Shown piece after piece: positions 1 through 5,934 of a stretch of 12,334 nucleotides of DNA (its first letter is position 1; each line of letters begins with the position of its first letter). Source of the DNA: DASUPK01 sp036377415 (GTDB lineage: Bacteria > Actinomycetota > Thermoleophilia > Solirubrobacterales > 70-9); assembly GCA_036377415.1 (NCBI GenBank), contig DASUYK010000049.1, forward strand, positions 1-12,334, given 5' to 3'. Below the pieces are notes generated by a model, which worked only from the letters and a program-made list of their open reading frames with translations, was not told the DNA's origin and ran no database searches. The translations under genes were made by a program, and so were the position numbers.

Positions 1-201
1 AAGGACCACGGTTCATCGGTCAAGAACGACAAGCAGTACGAGGGCCTGCGCAAGCGCGGGATGAGCAAGCAGCGCGCGGCCTCGATCGCGAACTCGCCGA
101 ACTCCTCCAGCAAGGGGGGCAAGAAGAGCGGCAGGGGTCGCGGAGGCAGCAAGTCCCAGAAGCGCGCCGCCGGCCGTGAGGGCGGCAGGAAGAGCAGCTA
201 G
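1..201 (+). CDS. DUF7218-like small basic protein, 5'-truncated
   Basis: The reading frame is open from the window edge to a TAG at 199-201 and encodes 66 residues. The start lies outside, probably only a few codons away. The visible part begins KDHGSSVKNDKQYEGL, followed by a GMSKQRAASIANS segment and a tail rich in Gly, Lys, Arg and Ser. This matches from memory a family of short bacterial proteins with a conserved 'SVKDDKQYEALRxxGMSKEKAARIAN' core, which I believe is called DUF7218. No function is established. The short helical core plus basic low-complexity tail suggests nucleic-acid contact, but that is inference. It converges on the topoisomerase gene and the two stop codons share the CTAG at 198-201. 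The family assignment is moderately sure; the coding call is stronger because the frame keeps a recognisable conserved core. Confidence 0.7.
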   Translation, partial: KDHGSSVKNDKQYEGLRKRGMSKQRAASIANSPNSSSKGGKKSGRGRGGSKSQKRAAGREGGRKSS

Positions 202-1241
202 ATCCGCTCGATCGTCGCTGAATCGCGCCGGTCGATGAGGTCGAGGACGGCCTCCTCGATCGGCCCCTGAACCTCGGGCCAGTCGGCGGGGTCATCGGGC
301 AATCGCTCGAAGACCCCGCCGACGGTGAGGCCGCCGTCGAAGCGGTCGAAGACCCGGGGATCGACGTAGGACGCGCGACAGACCGCCGGGGTGTTTCCGA
401 GGAACTCGGCGGTCCGCCTCACCGCGATCCGCTTCACCCTGGTCCTCGCTGCCTTCGTGCCGACGTTCCGCTGGCGGGCTTCGGCCGCGAGGAGGACGGC
501 GGCGAGGACGGTCGCGTTCCAGGTCCTGAACGACTTCGCGCTGTGCCTGTCCCCCACCGCCTCCTTGATGTAGGCGTTGATGTCCTCCGATCTGACGTCT
601 CGCCAGCCGCGTCCGTTGCGGTATGCGAGCAGCTCGCGGCCGCCACCACGCCGTGAGCGCAGAGTGTGAATCAGCCGCGTCACCGCCCGGTCCCCGATCA
701 CCTGGACCCGGCGCTTTCCGCCCTTCCCCTCGTAGTCGAAGACCACGGCGCCGTTCCGGACGGTCACGTGACGCCTTCGCATGGTCGCCACGCCGTAGGT
801 CTCGTTCTCCTCCGCGTAGTCCTCGGATCCGATCCGGAAGAACCCCCGGTCGAGCAGGCGGATCGCGCAGGCGAGCACCCGCTCGCGCGAGACCCGGCGC
901 CTGCGGAGGTCCCGCTCGACCCGCTCCCGCAGGGAGGGAAGCGATCGGGCGAAATCCACCATCAGCTCGAACTTCTCTCGGTCGCGCCGCTCGCGCCAAC
1001 GATCGTGGTAGCGGTACTGCTTGCGGCCCCGGGCGTCCACCCCCGTCGCCTGAATGTGCCCGAACGAATCCGGGCAGATCCAGACGTCCTCCCATCCAGG
1101 GGGGATCGCGAGGGAGTGGATCCGGTCGAGAACGTCCTGGTCGGTGATCCTCCCGCCCTCGTCGAGATACTCGAATCCCCTCCCCCGCCCCCTTCGGGTG
1201 ATGCCCGGCATCGCACAGTCGACCCGTCTTAGTCGGCGCAT
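198..1241 (-). CDS. DNA topoisomerase IB (poxvirus-like bacterial type)
   Basis: A 347-residue type IB topoisomerase, which relaxes supercoils by nicking one strand through a 3'-phosphotyrosine. The length is close to the bacterial family (about 345 aa). Residues 11-80 form the N-terminal DNA-clamp domain (GFEYLDEGG, IPPGWEDVWICP, GHIQATGVDARGRKQYRYH). The catalytic domain follows. The catalytic set can be read as Arg136 (FFRIGSEDY), Lys173 (YEGKGGK), Arg239 (AKSFRTW), Asn283 (LGNTP) and Tyr292 (ASYVDP). The spacing follows the Deinococcus radiodurans enzyme as I recall it (R137, K174, R239, N280, Y289), including Asn where poxvirus enzymes have His. The ATG at 1241 is preferred over the internal ATG at 1211 because the residues between them resemble the family's usual 'LRRVD..PGI' N-terminus; neither has a strong Shine-Dalgarno. 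It diverges from the glycosyltransferase with about 42 bp between starts. Confidence 0.95.
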   Translation of the reverse strand: MRRLRRVDCAMPGITRRGRGRGFEYLDEGGRITDQDVLDRIHSLAIPPGWEDVWICPDSFGHIQATGVDARGRKQYRYHDRWRERRDREKFELMVDFARSLPSLRERVERDLRRRRVSRERVLACAIRLLDRGFFRIGSEDYAEENETYGVATMRRRHVTVRNGAVVFDYEGKGGKRRVQVIGDRAVTRLIHTLRSRRGGGRELLAYRNGRGWRDVRSEDINAYIKEAVGDRHSAKSFRTWNATVLAAVLLAAEARQRNVGTKAARTRVKRIAVRRTAEFLGNTPAVCRASYVDPRVFDRFDGGLTVGGVFERLPDDPADWPEVQGPIEEAVLDLIDRRDSATIERI

Positions 1242-1283
1242 GCCTTGCGTTTACCCGCTCACGAGCGCGGTCAGACGAGGAGC

Positions 1284-2297
1284 GTGCGAGCCACCTACGT
1301 CCTCCCGATCCGCTGGCACGACGACGAGGAACTGGACGACCTCACCGCCTACCTCCGCGAGCTCCCCGACTGGGTGGAGCTGATCGTCGTCGACGGGTCG
1401 CCCGAGCCGCTGTTTCGTCGTCACGCGGAGGAATGGAGGCCGCTCGGGCGTCATCTGCGGCCCGACCCCGCGCTGGAGACGCCGATGGGAAAGGTCGGAG
1501 GCGTCCTCACCGGCCTCCGCCAGGCGTCATTCGAGCGGGTGGTGATCGCGGACGACGACATCCGCTACGACCCGGCATCGCTGAGGAGGACCATCGCCCT
1601 GCTCGGCCTCGCCGACTGCGTGCAGCCACAGAACTACTTCAGCAGCCTCCCGTGGCACGCGCGCTGGGACACCGGGCGGACGCTGCTCAACCGCTCGCTC
1701 GGAAGCGACTTCGCCGGAACTGTGGGGATTCGCCGAACTCCGCTCACCCGCGCCGGCGGATACGACGGCGACGTGATCTTCGAGAACCTCGAGCTGATGC
1801 GGACGATCCGCGCGCTCGGCGGGACCGTGCGCAGCCCCCCGGACCTCTACGTCGCGCGGCGCCCGCCGAGTACGCGGCAGTTTCTCTCCCAGCGCGTTCG
1901 GCAGGCCTACGACGACCTCGCAATCCCGCCGCGGATGGGGATGTGGCTCGCGGTGATCCCCGCTCTGTCGGCGTCGCTCCTGCGCGGGAGCTGGCGGATG
2001 CCCCTGCTCGCGGCCGTCGCCGTCGCCGGTTTGGCCGAGATCGGCCGCCGCCGAGCCGGCGGGCGCCGGTATTTCCCGGCGACCGGCTCCCTCCTCGCAC
2101 CCCTCTGGGTGCTCGAACGGGGGGTCTGCTCGTGGATCGCCGTCCGCGACAGGCTCGTGCTCGGCGGCGTCCCCTACGGCGACGGACTGGTCCCCCGCGC
2201 TGCCTCGTCGATGCGGCGCCTACGAGGGCGGCTTGCGGCCAGGGGCCTTGAAGCCGATGAGCTTGTGGGTCCCGTCGCAGAACGGCTTCCTCCGTGA
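1284..2297 (+). CDS. family 2 glycosyltransferase with C-terminal membrane segments
   Basis: A 337-residue GT-A fold glycosyltransferase that would transfer a sugar from a nucleotide sugar at the inner face of the membrane. From the GTG start, residues 3-38 form the first Rossmann strand and nucleotide-binding region (TYVLPIRW, ELIVVDGS). VVIADDDIRYD gives the metal-binding DDD at 90-92. FENLEL near 166-171 sits where the acceptor-side acidic residue is expected, and QRVRQAYDD near 203-211 resembles the QxxRW region. Two hydrophobic stretches around 219-254 and a further one near 270-290 suggest membrane attachment. The GTG at 1284 is chosen because conserved sequence begins there and GAGG lies just upstream; an in-frame ATG at 1245 would add 13 unlikely residues. 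The 3' end overlaps the CDGSH gene on the other strand by 78 bp. Acceptor and sugar are unknown. Confidence 0.82.
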   Translation: MRATYVLPIRWHDDEELDDLTAYLRELPDWVELIVVDGSPEPLFRRHAEEWRPLGRHLRPDPALETPMGKVGGVLTGLRQASFERVVIADDDIRYDPASLRRTIALLGLADCVQPQNYFSSLPWHARWDTGRTLLNRSLGSDFAGTVGIRRTPLTRAGGYDGDVIFENLELMRTIRALGGTVRSPPDLYVARRPPSTRQFLSQRVRQAYDDLAIPPRMGMWLAVIPALSASLLRGSWRMPLLAAVAVAGLAEIGRRRAGGRRYFPATGSLLAPLWVLERGVCSWIAVRDRLVLGGVPYGDGLVPRAASSMRRLRGRLAARGLEADELVGPVAERLPP

Positions 2298-2423
2298 CGC
2301 CCCGCAGCGGCATAGTGCGACCGTCTTTCGTCGCGGATCGATCTCCTCACCCCCAGGGGTGGTCAGCCGGAATTCCCCGCGAAGCAGGTAGGGCCCGTCG
2401 GGATACGGCGTGAGCTCCGTGGC
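2220..2423 (-). CDS. CDGSH-type [2Fe-2S] iron-sulfur protein
   Basis: A small soluble iron-sulfur protein of the CDGSH (mitoNEET-like) family, which carries a redox-active [2Fe-2S] cluster held by three Cys and one His. The signature is complete: CRCGASRRKPFCDGTH fits C-x-C-x2-S-x3-P-x-C-D-G-T-H with nothing missing. Upstream, LTPYPDGPYLLRGEF matches the usual N-terminal strand of short bacterial members. The GTG at 2423 gives 67 residues, the family's usual size. The same frame stays open back to a GTG at 2498, which would add 25 residues of poor resemblance and overlap the next gene's ATG head to head, so it is less likely. The gene diverges from the heme-oxygenase-like diiron oxidase, whose electron donor it could be (inference). 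Its 3' end runs 78 bp into the glycosyltransferase gene on the opposite strand. Confidence 0.9.
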   Translation of the reverse strand, partial: ATELTPYPDGPYLLRGEFRLTTPGGEEIDPRRKTVALCRCGASRRKPFCDGTHKLIGFKAPGRKPPS

Positions 2424-2490
2424 CACCTCGGCAGCCTGCCCCGCAGGGAGGATGCTGAAACCGAGCTCGAACGGGTAAAGGATTGGCGCA

Positions 2491-3546
2491 ATGGCCACAA
2501 GGACGACGACGGGGCGCGCCGAGGTCGCCGGGCCGGATCCGCGGCCGGCACTACCGTTGGCGCGGGGCCCGCTGAGCGACGAGCTGATCGAACGCCTGCT
2601 CGGCGGCTCAAGCGCATCGGCGGTGGACCGCGCCGCGCGGCCGCAGGTCGAGGCCTTCGGCGAGGACTTCCAGCTCTCGCTCTACGTCCTCTACGAGCTC
2701 CACTATCGCGGCTTTCGCGGTGTGGACGACGGGCTCGAGTGGGACATTGGCCTCCTCGAGCTCCGCACCGCCCTGGAGGCCGACTTCGAGGCCCGGCTTC
2801 GCGAGGAGGTCCCGGCCGATGATCCACTCCCGGATCCGAGGGAGACCGCCGAGATGATCCTGGAGCTGATCCGTGCCGACCCCGGGCCCGAACTGGCCGC
2901 CCACCTCGAGACAAGGGCGTCCCTTGGCCAGTTCCGGGAGTTCATGGTGCATCGCTCGGCGTACCAGCTCAAGGAGGCCGATCCGCACTCCTGGGCGATC
3001 CCCCGACTTGCCGGTCCCGTCAAGGCCGCGCTCGTCGAGGTCCAGGCGGACGAGTACGGCGGAGGTCGGCCCGATCGAGTCCACGCCACCCTGTTCGCGA
3101 AGGCGATGCGCGCGCTGGAGCTCGATCCCACCTACGGCGCCTACCTGGGCCGGATCCCGGCCGTCACCCTCGCCACCGTCAACCTGATGTCGCTGTTCGG
3201 CCTCCACCGCAGGCTCCGCGGCGCGATCGTCGGCCACCTGGCGGCGTTCGAGACGACTTCTCCGATCCCGAACAGCCGCTACGCGAAGGGGCTTCGTCGG
3301 CTCGGCCTAGGCGAGGACGCAATCGACTTCTTTGAGGAGCATGTCGAGGCCGATTCCGTACACGAAAACATCGCCCTGTACGACATGGCGCAGGAGCTCG
3401 CGATCGCCGAGCCGGCGCTCGCGGGGGACATCCTCTTCGGCGTCCGCGCCCTGCTTCTGCTCGACGCGCGGTTCGCCGGGCATCTGCTCGATCGCTGGGA
3501 GGCCGGCGCCACCTCGCTCCTCGAGCCGGTTGCCGCCACGCCATAG
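2491..3546 (+). CDS. iron-containing redox enzyme, heme-oxygenase-like diiron oxidase (HDO)
   Basis: A 351-residue, mostly helical protein of the 'iron-containing redox enzyme' family (heme-oxygenase-like diiron oxidase/oxygenase superfamily, which includes SznF, CADD and UndA). Likely ligands are Glu162 (QLKEADPH), Glu188 (VQADEYGGG), His198 (DRVHATLF), then His284, Asp288 and His291 in EEHVEADSVHEN. The H-x3-D-x2-H element and the other intervals match the SznF ligand spacing as I recall it (E189, E215, H225, H311, D315, H318). The first 30 residues look disordered. No signal peptide or membrane helix is seen, so it is cytoplasmic. AAAGGA about 8 nt upstream of the ATG is a good ribosome-binding site. 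It diverges from the CDGSH gene, and the DUF72 gene starts 8 bp after its stop, suggesting co-transcription. The substrate is unknown; members hydroxylate, fragment or N-oxygenate amino-acid or fatty-acid substrates. Confidence 0.87.
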   Translation: MATRTTTGRAEVAGPDPRPALPLARGPLSDELIERLLGGSSASAVDRAARPQVEAFGEDFQLSLYVLYELHYRGFRGVDDGLEWDIGLLELRTALEADFEARLREEVPADDPLPDPRETAEMILELIRADPGPELAAHLETRASLGQFREFMVHRSAYQLKEADPHSWAIPRLAGPVKAALVEVQADEYGGGRPDRVHATLFAKAMRALELDPTYGAYLGRIPAVTLATVNLMSLFGLHRRLRGAIVGHLAAFETTSPIPNSRYAKGLRRLGLGEDAIDFFEEHVEADSVHENIALYDMAQELAIAEPALAGDILFGVRALLLLDARFAGHLLDRWEAGATSLLEPVAATP

Positions 3547-3554
3547 TTCGGCGG

Positions 3555-4448
3555 GTGGCGATCGTCGTCGGCACCTCCAGCTGGTCGGACCCCGGATTCG
3601 TGCGGCACTGGTACCCGCAGGGAATGGCCCCGCGGGACCGGCTCCCCTTCTATGCCGAGCGGTTCGAGGTGGTTGAGCTGAATTCGAGCTTCTACGCGAT
3701 CCCGGCCGAGTCGACCGTCGAGGGCTGGGACCGCGCGACCCCCGACGGCTTCCTGTTCGATGTCAAGCTGCACCGGCTGCTCTCGCATCACGCGGCGCAG
3801 CCGAAGGACCTGCCGAAGGACCTGCGCGAGGACGTGGAAACGAACGAGCGCGGACGCGTCCTTCCCGATCCCGCACTGGTCGACGAGGTCGTGCGGCGCA
3901 CCGCCGACGCCATGAGGCCCCTGAGAAGGACCGGGAAGCTCTCCTCCTACCTGCTTCAGCTCACCCCCGCATTCGATCCCCGGCGGAACGAGCTCGATGA
4001 GCTCCTGCCGGTGATCTCGGGACTCGCGCCGGTGCCGGTCGCGGTCGAGTTCCGGAGACGAAGCTGGGCCTCACCGAACCGGCTTGAGCACGTCGTCGAG
4101 TGGCTCTCCGCGCACGACGCGGCCCTCATCTGCGTCGACAGCCCACCCGGAGACCACGTCCCGATCTTCCCGCCAGTCGACGCGGTGACCGACGAGCGGC
4201 TGGCCTACATGCGCTGCCACGGTCGGAACACCGAGGGGTACCTGCACGGCCGGACCGTCGCCGAGCGGTTCGATTACGACTATCCGGAGGAGGAGTTGCG
4301 CGAGATCGCGGGCCGGGCGCGGGCGCTCGCCGACGAGGCCGAGAGCGTGCACGTGATGTTCAACAACAACGCCCGCGAGCTCGCACCGAAGGCCGCGCGG
4401 TCGCTTCGCACAGGGCTCGGGCAGGATCCGGGGCCGGAGCTCCCCTAG
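3555..4448 (+). CDS. DUF72 family protein (YecE-like)
   Basis: A 297-residue TIM-barrel-like protein of the DUF72/YecE family. Family landmarks are visible in order: the N-terminal VVGTSSWSDP strand, HWYP, FEVVELNSSFYAIP, GFLFDVKLHRLLSHH, VAVEFRRRSW near the middle, ALICVDSP, then YMRCHGRN and, close to the end, HVMFNNNARELAPKAA, the usual 'YVFFNNDA.GYAP.NA' block. The family is widespread but biochemically uncharacterised; a nucleic-acid or repair role has been suggested only by genomic context. The start is a GTG at 3555, with GGCGG-like sequence nearby but no strong Shine-Dalgarno. It lies 8 bp behind the diiron oxidase and is probably co-transcribed. Its TAG shares a CTAG with the stop of the convergent lipoprotein gene. 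Confidence 0.93.
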   Translation: MAIVVGTSSWSDPGFVRHWYPQGMAPRDRLPFYAERFEVVELNSSFYAIPAESTVEGWDRATPDGFLFDVKLHRLLSHHAAQPKDLPKDLREDVETNERGRVLPDPALVDEVVRRTADAMRPLRRTGKLSSYLLQLTPAFDPRRNELDELLPVISGLAPVPVAVEFRRRSWASPNRLEHVVEWLSAHDAALICVDSPPGDHVPIFPPVDAVTDERLAYMRCHGRNTEGYLHGRTVAERFDYDYPEEELREIAGRARALADEAESVHVMFNNNARELAPKAARSLRTGLGQDPGPELP

Positions 4449-4873
4449 CCCCCGAGGCAGCCTCGGACGGCATCCCGGTTCGCGGCGGACACGGCCCGGC
4501 GAAAGACGGCCACGGCGTTCTGTCCCTGGACGACCCGATTCGAGGCGGCGGTGAACGAACCACCGAGCGATTCGAGCGTCCCCTTCACGTGCGCGGCCGT
4601 CCGCCTCGCTCGCTCCGCGCTTCCCTGGACGACCACGTCCACCCCGGTCCCGTCCTTCGCGAACGCGGTGAAGTCGGGGGCCGTCTCGAGGTAGAGGGGC
4701 GCGTACTCGGGGGCCTCCGCCTCCGCCGCGTCCGGTGCCCTGACTGCGATCTGAGCGTCGGCGAGGCATTCCCTCACCCTTCCCTCGGTGAGAAGCTCCC
4801 TCCCCCCGTCCCCGCATGCGGCGACCCACAACGTGAGGCCGAACAAGGCGAGAGCCCCAAGGCATCGGGTCAC
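4445..4873 (-). CDS. predicted small lipoprotein of unknown function
   Basis: A short exported protein of about 142 residues. The N-terminus has a basic residue, a hydrophobic run and a lipobox LWVAAC, so the mature protein would begin at that Cys and be lipid-anchored outside the membrane. The mature part has no family I recognise; it alternates helical and strand-like stretches and contains a second and a third Cys (RECLADAQ and the C-terminal RGCLGG), which could pair. Two starts are possible, the GTG at 4873 and a TTG at 4891. GTG is preferred because the TTG falls inside a T-run that directly follows a GC-rich hairpin and neither has a clear Shine-Dalgarno. Expression may be attenuated by that hairpin. 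It converges on the DUF72 gene with a 4-bp overlap and diverges from ccdA. Confidence 0.75.
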   Translation of the reverse strand: MTRCLGALALFGLTLWVAACGDGGRELLTEGRVRECLADAQIAVRAPDAAEAEAPEYAPLYLETAPDFTAFAKDGTGVDVVVQGSAERARRTAAHVKGTLESLGGSFTAASNRVVQGQNAVAVFRRAVSAANRDAVRGCLGG

Positions 4874-4886
4874 GGCGGGGACCGTA

Positions 4887-4936
4887 CGCAAAAAGGTCCG
4901 GCGAGGCGACCCCAGGGGGATGAAGGCCGCCTCGCC
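4887..4936 (-). terminator. hairpin plus T-run in the lipoprotein leader (attenuator candidate)
   Basis: On the minus strand a perfect 9-bp stem GGCGAGGCG / CGCCTCGCC (4936-4928 with 4908-4900) encloses a 19-nt loop that can itself pair CCC with GGG. Four bases later comes TTTTT (4893-4889 region). This is the classical intrinsic-terminator layout, read in the direction of the lipoprotein gene and ending immediately before its coding part. No minus-strand gene lies directly upstream, so it would act as a leader attenuator rather than an end-of-operon terminator. It might also be chance. There is no T-run in the plus direction. Confidence 0.45.
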
Positions 4937-5129
4937 AGGTTGGCCAACGTGCTGGACGCCTGAATAACTGGTGCAGTTGGCCGGGGGATCCGGATGCAGC
5001 AGGCACCCTACGCATGCCCAGGCGGGGTTACATCCGTTCCCAGCCGCAGATCCAGTACGTAGAAATCACGGTGCGCGGCTCGTGCCTGGCTGGGCGGTGC
5101 CGGCGCCCTTTGTCCGCCAGAATTCCCGC
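4937..5129. other. divergent intergenic region between the lipoprotein gene and ccdA
   Basis: About 190 bp with no supported coding sequence. An open frame reads into ccdA from an ATG at 4971, but the added 53 residues have no signal or family resemblance. The stretch should hold the two divergent promoters. I cannot identify convincing -35/-10 pairs, and no tRNA fold or riboswitch core was found. Confidence 0.5.
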
Positions 5130-5876
5130 ATGGAGAGCGATCCGGCCTCCGGCGTGACGATCTTCGCGGCCCTCGGCGCGGGGCTGGTGTCGTTCCTGTC
5201 CCCGTGCGTCCTGCCGCTCGTGCCGGGCTATCTCTCCGCGGTTACCGGTGTCTCCGCGGCCGACCTGGGCAACGCCGACTGGCGCCGCGTGCTCGCGCCC
5301 AGCCTCCTCTTCGTCGCGAGCTTCTCCGCGATCTTCATCGTCCTGGGGCTGACCGCGACCGGGCTCGGCAGCACCCTCCAGGACAACCGCGAAGTGCTCA
5401 ACAAGGTCGCCGCGGCACTGATCATCGCGATGGGTCTCCTCTTCGTCGCCGCGCTCTTCGTCGACCGCCTCAACCGGGAGTGGCACGTCGAGGGGCTGCT
5501 CGAGCGAGCGGGAAAGGGCGGGCCGCTGGTCGCGGGGGCCGCCTTCGCGGTGGCCTGGACGCCGTGCGTCGGGCCCACCCTCGCGGCGATCCTCTCCGCG
5601 GCCGCTCTCTCCGACTCGGTCGGCCACGGAGCCTTCCTGCTCGCGGTCTACTCGGCCGGGCTCGCGATCCCGTTCCTGGCGACCTCGCTGGCATTCACTC
5701 GGATGACCACCGCGTTCGCCGCGGTCAAGCGTCACTACGCGGTGATCATGGCCGCCGCCGGCGCGATCCTGATTGCGATGGGAATCCTGATCTGGACGGG
5801 CGAGCTCTTCCGCCTGAACGCGGAGGCGCAGCGGTTGATGGACGACCTGAACATCAACTTCTTCAACGAAGTCTAG
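5130..5876 (+). CDS. ccdA: cytochrome c biogenesis protein CcdA (thiol-disulfide transporter)
   Basis: A 248-residue, six-helix integral membrane protein of the CcdA/DsbD-beta family. It carries electrons from cytoplasmic thioredoxin across the membrane to extracytoplasmic thiol-redox proteins, for cytochrome c maturation or disulfide reduction. The two hallmark Cys are present at matching ends of the two repeats: LSPCVLPLVPGYLS (Cys26, helix 1) and AWTPCVGPTLAAIL (Cys146, helix 4). Hydrophobic helices are visible at about 10-32, 57-80, 92-111, 132-158, 167-190 and 204-223. The ATG at 5130 is chosen because the typical N-terminus (short polar segment, then VTIFAALGAGLVSFLSPC) starts there; no good Shine-Dalgarno is seen. 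Other system I/II cytochrome c genes are not in the window, so its partner (ResA/CcsX-type) is unknown. The FMO gene begins 58 bp downstream behind a palindrome. Confidence 0.95.
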   Translation: MESDPASGVTIFAALGAGLVSFLSPCVLPLVPGYLSAVTGVSAADLGNADWRRVLAPSLLFVASFSAIFIVLGLTATGLGSTLQDNREVLNKVAAALIIAMGLLFVAALFVDRLNREWHVEGLLERAGKGGPLVAGAAFAVAWTPCVGPTLAAILSAAALSDSVGHGAFLLAVYSAGLAIPFLATSLAFTRMTTAFAAVKRHYAVIMAAAGAILIAMGILIWTGELFRLNAEAQRLMDDLNINFFNEV

Positions 5877-5893
5877 CTTCGGCGACGGCACCG

Positions 5894-5913
5894 GACTGGC
5901 CAGCTGGCCAGTC
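5894..5913. repeat. perfect 20-bp palindrome, candidate operator
   Basis: The half-site GACTGGCCAG is followed directly by its reverse complement with no spacer and no mismatch. It ends 21 bp before the ATG of the FMO gene and 4 bp before a TAGACT box, which places it over the expected -35 region. A gap-free 20-bp dyad at a promoter is typical of an operator for a TetR- or similar dimeric repressor. A short hairpin terminator for ccdA is the alternative, but there is no T-run. No regulator gene lies in the window. Confidence 0.6.
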
Positions 5914-5917
5914 TGAC

Positions 5918-5923
5918 TAGACT
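5918..5923 (+). promoter_or_regulatory. candidate -10 box of the FMO operon
   Basis: TAGACT fits the actinobacterial -10 pattern TAnnnT and lies 11 bp before the ATG. A transcript would therefore start within a few bases of the start codon and be leaderless or nearly so. AGGGA at 5925-5929 could alternatively serve as a ribosome-binding site if transcription began further upstream. The -35 position is occupied by the palindrome and shows no consensus hexamer. Confidence 0.4.
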
Positions 5924-5934
5924 CAGGGACCCCA

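Noticed and set aside
281..283. Type IB topoisomerase with Asn in place of the catalytic His (protein residue 283)
   Set aside because: Asn at this position is already known for bacterial poxvirus-like topoisomerases such as the Deinococcus enzyme, so it is not a defect or novelty.
4071..5015. 314-residue minus-strand frame spanning the DUF72 3' end, the lipoprotein and the intergenic region
   Set aside because: It overlaps two better-supported genes in other frames and has no recognisable motif or start signal.
4971..5129. In-frame extension of ccdA from an ATG at 4971
   Set aside because: The added residues lack hydrophobic or conserved character; the ordinary CcdA N-terminus begins at 5130.
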